A DNA stretch of 45,057 bases. Origin: Butyrivibrio sp. UBA3740 (GTDB taxonomy: Bacteria > Bacillota > Clostridia > Lachnospirales > Lachnospiraceae). The notes below the pieces were generated by a model, which saw only the letters and a program-made list of their open reading frames with translations, had not been told where the DNA came from and ran no database searches. The stretch's first letter is position 1, and every line of letters begins with the position of its first letter. The position numbers and the translations under genes are program-made. The DNA lies in assembly GCA_002372465.1 (NCBI GenBank), contig DFGW01000166.1, positions 1-45,057 of the forward strand, read 5' to 3'. Positions 24,573-33,110 of the stretch are shown here, one piece after another.

Positions 24573-27500
24573 TCACTTCTCCTGTGCACTTAATCCTTCG
24601 TTGGCAAGATTGACTATCTCATCCCATTGAAGCTTATATGCCATCTCTCCGATTCTTCTGGCAATCTTATGATCCTTCTCAGGAAGATTGAACTTCTTCA
24701 GCGAATCCAGAATAAAGGTAAGAGTGTCATAATCAAGACTCCTGCTGACCTCTATAATACTCTGATATGCATCCGTAAGCTGAGCAGGTGAAATATCTTC
24801 TTTTACTTCATCCTCTGCATCTTCATCCTCTCCCTTAATCTCAGGGACATTTGAAATAGTTCTCTTTACCGTCTCAAAAAGAGCCATCAGTTCACTTTGA
24901 CGCGTCTTTATCTTCTCTATGTCATTCTCATTTCCGGCTGCTTCCATCTCCGCTGCAAATGCCGACAGCTCTTTTGCACCAATGGTACGGCTTGTGCTCT
25001 TTAGGGAATGGACATAGCTTGTATAGTCTTTCCAGTTCTCATCGTTAAAGGCAGTGACAATGTTGGACTCAGTCATAGCTGCGGATTCATAGTAGACCTT
25101 CAAGATGCTGATGTAGCTGTCAATGTTTCCGCAATTCTTAAGTCCCTCTTTGGCGTCAATCTTTTCAAGACTGTCCATCCACTTTGGAGCTTCTTCTATA
25201 GAAGCTGCACTCTCTTCGCCATCCCCATCTTCTGCTGATGCTGTAAGAATGACTTTATTCTTGGGAAGGTACCTGATAAGGGCTTCCTCAAGCTTATCAC
25301 TCTCAACGGGCTTGCTGAGGTAATCATCAAAGCCTTCTCTGATGAAATTCTCTTTAGCCCCCGAAATTGCATTGGCTGTAAGGACAATGACAGGCGTGTT
25401 CTTATTGGGACTTTCAGAGTCCTTTTTGATCTCATCCAAAGTCTCAATTCCGTCAAGTCCGGGCATTCTGTAATCCAGGAAGATAAGGTCATATTTCTTT
25501 TCATGCTGCTTCTCAATACATTCCTGGCCGCTTCGTGCAGATTCAACCTTAACCTTCGTGGGCTTTAAGAGCTCTGTGATGACCACATGGTTCATAGGCG
25601 TATCATCAACTACAAGTATAAGAGCATCAGGCGCTGTAAGCTTTTCCTTATACTCCTTGATCTCCTTGCCGGCTCCTGAAATTCTGCTCTTGAAGTTGCC
25701 TATAGGAGCATCGTCAACTATGCGCTGCGGAAGCATAACTGTAAAGGTAGATCCGTGTCCGTACTCACTTTCAACCATGATGGATCCGCCCATAAGATCG
25801 ATGAGGGAGCTGGTGATGGCAAGTCCCAGGCCACTTCCTTCCACAGTTTTGTTCTTATCAATATCAAGCCTCTTAAACTTCTCAAACAGGCTGGCCTTAT
25901 CCTCTTCCTTGATGCCTGTACCTGTGTCCGTGACATCAATCTTAAGGATTATCCTGTCCCCGAATTCTCTGCTGCCGGACATGCTAAGGGACACGCTTCC
26001 CTCATTGGTATACTTCACGGCATTGTTAAGGATATTGACCATGATCTGACGGATTCTCATCTCATCGCCAAAGAGCTTGTCCGGAAGGTCCTCAGCAATC
26101 TGGAAATAGAGATCAAGGGACTTCTGCTCAGCCTTTATCCGCACCATGTTGTAGACATCATTGAGAACAGAGCTCAGGTCATAATCCACCTCGTTGATCT
26201 CCATGGAGCCCGCCTCAATCTTGGAGAAGTCAAGGATATCGTTTATAAGGGACAAAAGAGTTCTTCCCGCCCCTTCAATGTTTCTTGAATACTCAAGGAT
26301 CTTTTCGTCCTTGCACTCCCTTAAGATAACCTCATTCATGCCAAGAACTGCATTGATAGGAGTCCTGATCTCATGGGACATGTTGGCAAGGAAGTTACTC
26401 TTTGCTTCATTAGCAGCCCTGGCTCTTCTCTCCTCCATTCTTGCCAGCTCAGTGGCACGAAGGATGGCGATGAACTCATTTTTGCTGACCGCCTCAGAGA
26501 AGTATTGACCTTTGATGTAGTCTGCCTTGACACCTGACACAGCATCCAGAAGTTCCTGGGAATCAACCTTGTTTATCACAATCTTTCTTCCCATCTGGTT
26601 CATCATCTTAAGTCTGTTCTCAAAGATGATCTTGCTCTGCATCTGACTTCCTGCAGCAACCAAAAGTCCGGAATCAATCTTTACACCCTCGAAATCAAGG
26701 GTGGACGCCGACTGCATGTTAAAGAATCCGGAACCGAACTCATCCATAAAGAAACGGACTCCGTCGCTTTCCAGCTCATGCATAACGTTTTCAAGAATAT
26801 CCTGATCAGTAGCGGCAGAATATTCGGTAATATCAAACACAACCCTCTCGGGCTTGATGGTGTACTTAGTAAAAAGATCTCTCACCCTGCTTGTAAAGTC
26901 TGACTTGATAAGCTGCAGAGATGAAAGTCCTATCTCCATAAACTCCAGTCCCATCTCCTCAGTAATACCGCCCCCAAGGAAATAGAAGGCCTCGTCAATG
27001 ATGAACCATCCAAGGTCCTCGATCATGCCGGTTTCTTCAGCAATGGGAACAAACTCAGAGGGGTCGATCTCACCCAGCTCAAAGTCATTGAAACGAAGAA
27101 CCGCCTGAGCTCCGCAGATAGAGTGATCCGTCTTGGTATAAATAGGCTCGTAGTAAACCTTGAAGGCCTTATTTGCAATACCTCTTCTTACAGCCTTCTC
27201 AACCTCTGCCCTTCTAAGAAGGAAGTCAAGATCATGGCCCGATAAGACAGCATCTGCTTCATTGTCAATGGCAGAGTCTGACAGGAAGTAGAGGTTTTCA
27301 AGACTGCCAAACTGATCAGGAGATGATGCCTGCAGAACAATTGCCTTTAGCAATACCTTGTTGTCCCCCAGCACCCATTCATGCTGGAACCTGTCAAATA
27401 TCCTTCTGGAGGCAAGATCTGCCCTTGTCTTGTCCACATCAGGATAGACTATGGCAAAGGTGTCATTGATCACTCTGTATACGTCAACAGACTGGTCAAT

Positions 27501-28361
27501 ACTCTCAAGAAAACTTACCACTTCGAAAAGGATCTTTTCAAAGGTCTCATAGCCTGTGATCTTACGATAAACATCTGAGTTGGAAAGCCTTACACAGATG
27601 GTAAAAAAGCTTCTGCCATATTTGAAATAGCTGGCAACATCCCTGGAAAACGCGCTTCTGTTGTAGGCTCCCGTTCCGGTATCATGCCTGTCGTCATCAT
27701 TTTCCACCACGATCATAAGTCCCATAAGACCTATGGCTTCGCAGAGAAGCTCGCACTTTATGTCAATGAAGAACATCTGGATCAGAGTTCCCGCGCTGAT
27801 GATCACAAAGAAATACACAAGAGCAATCTTCTTGAGATTGTTAAGCACATTCCAGTACAGGAGCATTGCCACTATGGAAAAGAGCACATAAAAAGCAGCC
27901 TCCAGGTAGGCCAGATATGCGCCCCAGCCTCTGTGGAAGGTCAAGTCCCTGTCATAATGATAAACAAAATGAGTCAGCGGATTGGTAAGAACCAGAAGTT
28001 CAAGAATATAGAAAGGCAGCACAAGATAAAACTGAACGACTCTTGAAAACCTGTATGACACGTTGCATACAAGGCATATGTACAGTGCAAAAAACGGTGC
28101 TATAGCAAAGTGCGTAATATAATACGCAAACTGAAGCACGTTAAACAGAGCGTACTTTAAATCAACACTCAGGCCACTGTTTGAAAGCGGTTCTGAAATC
28201 ATTACAACCGCGGAATTTATGATAACTATTATGATAAATGAGAGAAAAAGCTTATTCTTAAGCCTGACCTTTTTTCTCATTACCAGAGTGTAAAACAGAC
28301 AGGTAACAGCAATAATAAGCGCTGCGAGGTTAAAGGTGAAGCTTCCGTCCATATCAAACAT
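24573..28361 (-). CDS. Hybrid histidine kinase: 7TM, GGDEF-like, EAL-like, HisKA, HATPase, receiver, Hpt
   Basis: A 1262-residue multidomain sensor. Membrane helices occupy about 10-220. The GGDEF-like domain (228-372) has VINDTFA in place of GGDEF. The EAL-like domain (385-635) has QAV for EAL (419-421), DEFG for DDFG (540-543) and NKVD where the catalytic glutamate motif is expected. It keeps FVPIAEETG and VKID, so it may still bind ligand. The kinase core has SHEIRTP with H663, the N-box around N780, and GSGLGL in the G-box. The receiver (914-1030) has D963 in FLDYRMP, and the Hpt domain has H1118 in YVHSLKS. The layout allows a full intramolecular relay ending at Hpt. It lies 34 bases after the EAL-HDOD gene. 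Confidence 0.92.
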   Translation of the reverse strand: MFDMDGSFTFNLAALIIAVTCLFYTLVMRKKVRLKNKLFLSFIIIVIINSAVVMISEPLSNSGLSVDLKYALFNVLQFAYYITHFAIAPFFALYICLVCNVSYRFSRVVQFYLVLPFYILELLVLTNPLTHFVYHYDRDLTFHRGWGAYLAYLEAAFYVLFSIVAMLLYWNVLNNLKKIALVYFFVIISAGTLIQMFFIDIKCELLCEAIGLMGLMIVVENDDDRHDTGTGAYNRSAFSRDVASYFKYGRSFFTICVRLSNSDVYRKITGYETFEKILFEVVSFLESIDQSVDVYRVINDTFAIVYPDVDKTRADLASRRIFDRFQHEWVLGDNKVLLKAIVLQASSPDQFGSLENLYFLSDSAIDNEADAVLSGHDLDFLLRRAEVEKAVRRGIANKAFKVYYEPIYTKTDHSICGAQAVLRFNDFELGEIDPSEFVPIAEETGMIEDLGWFIIDEAFYFLGGGITEEMGLEFMEIGLSSLQLIKSDFTSRVRDLFTKYTIKPERVVFDITEYSAATDQDILENVMHELESDGVRFFMDEFGSGFFNMQSASTLDFEGVKIDSGLLVAAGSQMQSKIIFENRLKMMNQMGRKIVINKVDSQELLDAVSGVKADYIKGQYFSEAVSKNEFIAILRATELARMEERRARAANEAKSNFLANMSHEIRTPINAVLGMNEVILRECKDEKILEYSRNIEGAGRTLLSLINDILDFSKIEAGSMEINEVDYDLSSVLNDVYNMVRIKAEQKSLDLYFQIAEDLPDKLFGDEMRIRQIMVNILNNAVKYTNEGSVSLSMSGSREFGDRIILKIDVTDTGTGIKEEDKASLFEKFKRLDIDKNKTVEGSGLGLAITSSLIDLMGGSIMVESEYGHGSTFTVMLPQRIVDDAPIGNFKSRISGAGKEIKEYKEKLTAPDALILVVDDTPMNHVVITELLKPTKVKVESARSGQECIEKQHEKKYDLIFLDYRMPGLDGIETLDEIKKDSESPNKNTPVIVLTANAISGAKENFIREGFDDYLSKPVESDKLEEALIRYLPKNKVILTASAEDGDGEESAASIEEAPKWMDSLEKIDAKEGLKNCGNIDSYISILKVYYESAAMTESNIVTAFNDENWKDYTSYVHSLKSTSRTIGAKELSAFAAEMEAAGNENDIEKIKTRQSELMALFETVKRTISNVPEIKGEDEDAEDEVKEDISPAQLTDAYQSIIEVSRSLDYDTLTFILDSLKKFNLPEKDHKIARRIGEMAYKLQWDEIVNLANEGLSAQEK

Positions 28362-28395
28362 AGATAATCCTCAAGGCATCAATGAAAACCTACCC

Positions 28396-29619
28396 TTATG
28401 CAGGGATCAGATCACGATACCACCTAAGTGCCCCAAGGTATGCATTGTATACGTTGTCCATCTCGATATCTTCAAGCACAAGTATTCTGGAAACCTCTTC
28501 CCAGTCAGCATCCTCATATCGTTTAATAAAGTGCAGTATCTTAGCAAAGTCTCCCTTGTTGTTAAGGAGTGCCTCTCTGACATTCTTGGAAACCTGGACC
28601 ATATCAAGGGCTTCCTCCATGGTCTTATCAAGCATGATATCCAGAGCAGAGAACAATCCCATGATAAACAGCTCCGGAGCCTGCATGGAAAGCTCAAAGT
28701 CAGATGCCAACCCTTCCGCAAACTTTGCTCTTATCATTACCAGCCTTACGATCTCACTTGGCTTATCAGCACACAGCTCTTTTGTCACAGCTGTATTGAT
28801 CCATCTCTTAAGCTCTTTCTGTCCAAGCATGGCAGCTGCATGACGAATAGATGTGATCTCGGAGTTAAGAGCCATCCTGTTTACTATCTCCAAAAGAGAT
28901 ATTACAAGGGCCGGGTCTTTCCCGATTACATCAGCCGCGTCCGTAAGATCATAATCCGGTGCATTAACAACATTTAACAGCTCTATATAATTGACCTTCA
29001 AAGGGCTTACCTCTGTCTCAGATTTCTTGACAGGCATTCTGAAAAAAGCTCCCTCATAGAGGTCATAGCCACCGTCCTTAACAAGCTCGTCGTAATCCTC
29101 CTTGGAGTCCACGTTTACAGCGCAGAGCCTGATATTTGGATACTGCTTTCCAAAGTATATCTTGGCCTTTGATATATCAATCTTTACATGGTCTAAAAGG
29201 ATATAGTCGCAGCACTTTAATATCTCTTTGTATTCCTCAAAGCTGCTGATGGGGAGCTTACGGATAGCAAGCCTGTAGCCCTGCTCCTTTAGCTCTTTTA
29301 CCCTTCTTATGTAGTTCTCCTGCGGTAAAATGGTATTGTCCATGAGCAGTACAACCTTGTTCGGAGGAACGGTGCACTGCAAAGAAATTTCTGCAAAAAT
29401 AGAAAACTGATTGACAGGGACGAAAACCTCCTTGCCTCCTGACAAGGTAGCCACACCCATACTGCTGACAACCTCAAGTTCATGCACAGTACCGGCCCCG
29501 TCAAATCTGGCACCTCCTGCGTAATTGGGGTTCAAGAAGAGATTTTCTTTACGGGCAAAAACAGAATATGCACAAACTGTCATTTTGTCATCAAAAAGAG
29601 GTATCAACGTAGCAAGCAT
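28396..29619 (-). CDS. EAL-HDOD signalling protein (YuxH-like)
   Basis: A 407-residue soluble protein. Residues 1-200 resemble a shortened EAL domain, with YSVFAR where related proteins have YELLFR and no catalytic acidic residues, but with LLDHVKID kept. Residues about 205-400 resemble HDOD (VNAPDYDLTDAADVIGKDPALVISLLEIVN, then SIRHAAAMLGQKELKRW). Such EAL-HDOD proteins (YuxH/CmpA type) act by protein contacts rather than catalysis. AAAGGAG precedes the ATG. It is the first gene of the run leading to the hybrid kinase, so it may adapt the relay to another process. Function is not established. Confidence 0.87.
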   Translation of the reverse strand: MLATLIPLFDDKMTVCAYSVFARKENLFLNPNYAGGARFDGAGTVHELEVVSSMGVATLSGGKEVFVPVNQFSIFAEISLQCTVPPNKVVLLMDNTILPQENYIRRVKELKEQGYRLAIRKLPISSFEEYKEILKCCDYILLDHVKIDISKAKIYFGKQYPNIRLCAVNVDSKEDYDELVKDGGYDLYEGAFFRMPVKKSETEVSPLKVNYIELLNVVNAPDYDLTDAADVIGKDPALVISLLEIVNRMALNSEITSIRHAAAMLGQKELKRWINTAVTKELCADKPSEIVRLVMIRAKFAEGLASDFELSMQAPELFIMGLFSALDIMLDKTMEEALDMVQVSKNVREALLNNKGDFAKILHFIKRYEDADWEEVSRILVLEDIEMDNVYNAYLGALRWYRDLIPA

Positions 29620-29667
29620 AAATTTCTCCTTTCAGCAACTGAAAAGGACATAGTCCCACTTACATAT

Positions 29668-29696
29668 ATTGTACCCCTAAAGTTTGTTTAAACAAA
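29668..29696 (-). promoter_or_regulatory. Candidate promoter of the EAL-HDOD/hybrid kinase operon
   Basis: On the minus strand TTTGTT (29696-29691) and TACAAT (29673-29668) are 17 bases apart, about 50 bases before the ATG at 29619. The -35 match is modest. Confidence 0.38.
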
Positions 29697-29755
29697 TAAT
29701 TATTTTATTAAATTTCGATGATAGCGAGTCTTGTCTCGTTATATAATCTTGACTA

Positions 29756-30673
29756 CTAATTCTTCTCTGTCGTCTTATCTATGATATACCTTGGTCTACC
29801 CTTCACCTCGTCATAAATCTTGGATATATAAAAGCCTATTATCCCAAGTGCGAACATGATAAAAGAACCTGTAAAGCACTGAAGGATTATGACCGTAGTA
29901 AAACCATCCTGGGCATTGTGTCTGAAGAATTGCACCAGTGCTTCGATACTGGCTGCAAGTCCCACTACAAAGACTATTAATCCAAGTATGGTAACCATCT
30001 GCATAGGCGCGGAAGTAAATGAAGTAATATTGGTGAGAGCATATTTAAAAAGTGCTTTGGTGCTCCACTTGGATACGCCCGCTTCTCTCTCCCTGACCTC
30101 ATACTCAACCTCTGTGGCTTTAAAGCCGATCCAGGAGGAAAGCGCCCTGAAGAAGGCATTCTTCTCATTCATATTCAGAAGTACGTTCATAGCCTTCCGG
30201 TCAAGGAGCTTGAAGTCAGATGCTCTGGACATGTCAAAGCCCACTGCACTGCTCATCATTCCGTAGAAGCTCCTGGCCGCAATCCTGTGAAAAGAGCTCT
30301 CCCTGCCTCTGCTTGTCTTGACTCCCTCCACTATCTCGTAGCCCTGCTCCCAGAGCCTGTACATCTCCACCAGCTTCTCCGGGGGATGCTGAAGATCACA
30401 GTCTATAACTGCACAGCATTCGCCCTTTGCCTCCGCTATGCCGGCAAAGATAGCGGACTCTTTTCCAAAGTTTCTGGAGAAGCTGATGCCTCTCACAGAC
30501 GGAATCGCTTCGGACTGCTCACATATCTTTTCCCAGGTCCTGTCCTTGGAACCGTCATTTACAAACAGTAGTTCATGGGGAATATTCTCACCTTGGAGAA
30601 TCTGATCTATAACACCGGCAGTCTTGGGGATTATCTCCTCCTCATTGTAAGCTGGAATTATTACTGAAAACAC
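29756..30673 (-). CDS. Family 2 glycosyltransferase, DPM1/GtrB type
   Basis: A 305-residue enzyme that probably moves a sugar from a nucleotide to undecaprenyl phosphate at the inner membrane face. The GT-A part has FSVIIPAYNEEE at the start, FVNDGSKDRTW and a metal-binding DCDLQHPPE. Two C-terminal membrane helices (about 230-255 and 268-290) end with KIYDEVKGRPRYII, as in GtrB/YkcC-type proteins. The start codon is GTG: a stop codon lies two codons upstream in frame, and AAAGGAG sits about 10 bases before it. It diverges from glgC. The final acceptor glycan is unknown and no flippase gene lies next to it. Confidence 0.92.
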   Translation of the reverse strand: MFSVIIPAYNEEEIIPKTAGVIDQILQGENIPHELLFVNDGSKDRTWEKICEQSEAIPSVRGISFSRNFGKESAIFAGIAEAKGECCAVIDCDLQHPPEKLVEMYRLWEQGYEIVEGVKTSRGRESSFHRIAARSFYGMMSSAVGFDMSRASDFKLLDRKAMNVLLNMNEKNAFFRALSSWIGFKATEVEYEVREREAGVSKWSTKALFKYALTNITSFTSAPMQMVTILGLIVFVVGLAASIEALVQFFRHNAQDGFTTVIILQCFTGSFIMFALGIIGFYISKIYDEVKGRPRYIIDKTTEKN

Positions 30674-30695
30674 CCCTCAAATGCTCCTTTCATGC

Positions 30696-30724
30696 TTGAT
30701 TTAAGTCTTGGACCATTATATCAT
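30696..30724 (+). promoter_or_regulatory. Candidate promoter of glgCD
   Basis: TTGATT (30696-30701) and TATCAT (30719-30724) are 17 bases apart, 46 bases before the glgC ATG. AAGGGGG serves as ribosome binding site. TTGGAC at 30708 is an alternative -35, but it lacks a good -10. Confidence 0.4.
30715..30723 (-). promoter_or_regulatory. Extended -10 promoter of the glycosyltransferase gene
   Basis: On the minus strand TGATATAAT is a perfect extended -10 element, 41 bases before the GTG start. It overlaps the candidate glgC promoter on the other strand, so the two may compete. Confidence 0.55.
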
Positions 30725-30770
30725 AGAATAATAGGGTATTCTACAAACTTCAGAAGGGGGAACCAAGAGA

Positions 30771-31913
30771 ATGGCTCAGAATGAAATGTTAGCTATGATC
30801 CTGGCGGGCGGCCGTGGAAGCAGACTTAAAGACCTGACCACAAAGGTAGCCAAGCCAGCAGTGTATTACGGTGGAAAATACAGGATCATCGATTTCCCAC
30901 TGAGTAACTGCGCCAACAGCGGAATTGACGTTGTTGGAGTTCTTACACAATATGAATCAGTACTTCTTAACAGTTACGTTGCACAAGACGGCCGTTGGGG
31001 TCTCGACTCCAAGGACAGCGGCGTATATGTTCTGACACCACGTGAAAAGGCAGATGAAGGTCTCGATGTCTACAGAGGAACCGCAGATGCTATCTCACAG
31101 AATATCGATTTTATCGACAACTACGATCCGGAGTACCTGCTTATTCTTTCCGGAGATCACATTTACAAAATGAATTATTCCAAGATGCTGGAGTACCACA
31201 AAGAGATGAAGGCAGACGCTACAATTGCTGTCCGCCCTGTTCCCATGCGTGAAGCCAGCCGTTTCGGTATCATGAATACTGATGGCAAGGGCCACATCGT
31301 GGAATTTGAGGAAAAGCCTGCTAAACCCAAGAGCAATCTCGCTTCAATGGGTATTTACATTTTCAGCTGGAAGCAGCTTCGTAAGCTCCTTGTTGATGAC
31401 ATGAAGAATCCTGAGTCAGATCATGACTTTGGCAAGAATATCATCCCAAGAATGCTTGATGAAAAGAAAAATCTTATAGCCTATGAGTTCAAGGGCTATT
31501 GGAAGGATGTTGGAACCATTGATTCTTTGTGGGAGGCAAACATGGATCTTCTGGATCCCAAGAATCCTCTTAACCTCAATGATTCCTCATGGCTTATCTA
31601 CACCGAGGATATATCCACTCTTCCTCAGTATATCGGTAAGGAAGCCAAAATCAAGAAGGCATACATCACTCAGGGTGTAAGAGTTGAAGGAAGTGTTACC
31701 AATTCAGTTCTCTTTACCGGCGCTTCTGTCGGAAAGGGTGCCAAGGTCACAGATTCTGTTCTCATGCCCGGTGTAGTTGTTGAAGATGGTGCTACTGTTA
31801 CAAGAGCTCTTGTAGCTGAGAACGTACGCATCGGCAAGAAAGCAAAAGTTGGTTCAAAGACCAGCGACAGTATCGAACTTGTAGCCAAGAATGTGAAAGG
31901 AGGTACAAAGTAA
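30771..31913 (+). CDS. glgC: Glucose-1-phosphate adenylyltransferase, catalytic subunit
   Basis: A 380-residue enzyme making ADP-glucose from ATP and glucose 1-phosphate, the committed step of glycogen synthesis. The nucleotidyltransferase domain has [11 protein letters not shown] (about 9-19), [32 protein letters not shown] and EFEEKP. A C-terminal left-handed beta-helix begins at about 290 with hexapeptide-like repeats. The length fits bacterial GlgC. The stop TAA overlaps the ATG of glgD by one base (TAATG), so translation is coupled and a GlgC/GlgD heterotetramer is expected, as in Bacillus and clostridia. Confidence 0.97.
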   Translation: MAQNEMLAMILAGGRGSRLKDLTTKVAKPAVYYGGKYRIIDFPLSNCANSGIDVVGVLTQYESVLLNSYVAQDGRWGLDSKDSGVYVLTPREKADEGLDVYRGTADAISQNIDFIDNYDPEYLLILSGDHIYKMNYSKMLEYHKEMKADATIAVRPVPMREASRFGIMNTDGKGHIVEFEEKPAKPKSNLASMGIYIFSWKQLRKLLVDDMKNPESDHDFGKNIIPRMLDEKKNLIAYEFKGYWKDVGTIDSLWEANMDLLDPKNPLNLNDSSWLIYTEDISTLPQYIGKEAKIKKAYITQGVRVEGSVTNSVLFTGASVGKGAKVTDSVLMPGVVVEDGATVTRALVAENVRIGKKAKVGSKTSDSIELVAKNVKGGTK

Positions 31914-33031
31914 TGGCAGTAAAGGCATTTGGTATCGTATCCTCCCCTGATCAGTCAATACATGTAGAGGGACTTCAGGACTACCGTCCTATCGGTGCTT
32001 TTTCATTCCTCGGAAGATTTCGTGTTATTGACTTCCCGATTTCAAACATGAGCAACAGTGACATCAACCGTATTCAGGTTTATGTCCGCTCCCGTCCAAG
32101 ATCCATCGCAGAGCACGTAGGATCCGGAAGACATTACAACATCAACTCAAAACGTGGTAAGATCCAGCTTCTCTTTTCCGAGAACTCATCTTCCCGTTCA
32201 ATCTACAACAACGATATCTCCGCTTACATGGAGAACCTGGACATAATCCAGCGTATGCATCAGGAGTATGTTATCATCGCTCCAAGCTGTATGGTTTACA
32301 AGCAGGATTATCGCCAGCTTCTGGATGCACATGTAGCTTCAGGGGCTGATGTAACTCTCCTCTACCACAAGGTAGACAACGCAAGAGAGTATTTCAAGAA
32401 CTGCCTTACCATAAGTGTTAACAAGCAGAAAGGTGTTCAGTCAATTGACAAAAACCTTGGAACTGCCAATACCAAGAACATCTTCATGGAGACCTACTGC
32501 ATGAAGAGAGATGTATTTGTAGAGCTTGTTAAGGCTGCCAGCTGGACTTCATCTGTTTACACACTTTCTGATATCGTCAATATCAAGTGCAAGGACATGG
32601 ACGTAAGAGCTTATCAGCACAGAGGCTACTTCGCTACTCTTACAAGCCTTGAGGATTACTACAACGCTTCCATGGAACTACTTGATTACGACATTGCCAG
32701 CGACCTGTTCAGAGCAGAATGGCCTATCTACACCAGAACCACAGACTCCTGCCCTACTGAATATTATGACAATGCAAAAGTTACAGGATCCTTTGTAAGT
32801 AACGGCTGCCTCATCGAAGGAACCATCGACAACTCCATCATCGGACGTAGTGTTGTGGTCAAGAAGGGTGCAGTCATCAAGAACTCCATTATAATGGCTT
32901 ATGCTGTTATTGAAGAGGGAGTACATATCGAGAATGCCATCGTTGATAAGTGGGCACACATCATCCACGCCAAGAATATCAGGGGCGAGATTGATGCACC
33001 GCTCTATATCAAGAGGCAGGACACTTTGTAA
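31913..33031 (+). CDS. glgD: Glucose-1-phosphate adenylyltransferase subunit GlgD
   Basis: A 372-residue paralogue of GlgC that serves as its partner subunit. It lacks the glycine-rich GGRGSRL motif: the N-terminus reads FGIVSSPDQSIHVEGL instead, so catalysis should rest with GlgC. RPIGAFSFLGRFRVIDFPISNMSNSDI is typical of GlgD. The C-terminal beta-helix has repeats such as GTIDNSIIGRSVVVKKGAVIKNSII. A terminator follows 30 bases after the stop. Confidence 0.96.
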   Translation: MAVKAFGIVSSPDQSIHVEGLQDYRPIGAFSFLGRFRVIDFPISNMSNSDINRIQVYVRSRPRSIAEHVGSGRHYNINSKRGKIQLLFSENSSSRSIYNNDISAYMENLDIIQRMHQEYVIIAPSCMVYKQDYRQLLDAHVASGADVTLLYHKVDNAREYFKNCLTISVNKQKGVQSIDKNLGTANTKNIFMETYCMKRDVFVELVKAASWTSSVYTLSDIVNIKCKDMDVRAYQHRGYFATLTSLEDYYNASMELLDYDIASDLFRAEWPIYTRTTDSCPTEYYDNAKVTGSFVSNGCLIEGTIDNSIIGRSVVVKKGAVIKNSIIMAYAVIEEGVHIENAIVDKWAHIIHAKNIRGEIDAPLYIKRQDTL

Positions 33032-33054
33032 GACTATACAGGATCAGTGATAAC

Positions 33055-33092
33055 GTCAAAAAAGAGCGTACATGCAAGCATGTACGCTCTTT
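33055..33092. terminator. Bidirectional terminator between glgD and chemoreceptor gene
   Basis: AAAGAGCGTACATGC and GCATGTACGCTCTTT are perfect 15-base arms around AA. On the minus strand TTTTTT follows the stem and ends the chemoreceptor message. On the plus strand the T-run is shorter. Confidence 0.88.
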
Positions 33093-33110
33093 CTGACTTT
33101 CGACTCATTA

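Noticed and set aside
25558..26288. Two overlapping plus-strand frames (163 and 177 codons) within the hybrid kinase gene.
   Set aside because: Both are antisense to conserved kinase and receiver motifs and are shadows of that coding sequence.
29716..29745. Short hairpin CGAG-ACAAGA-CTCG after the glycosyltransferase gene.
   Set aside because: The stem has only four pairs and no T-run, so I do not call it a terminator.
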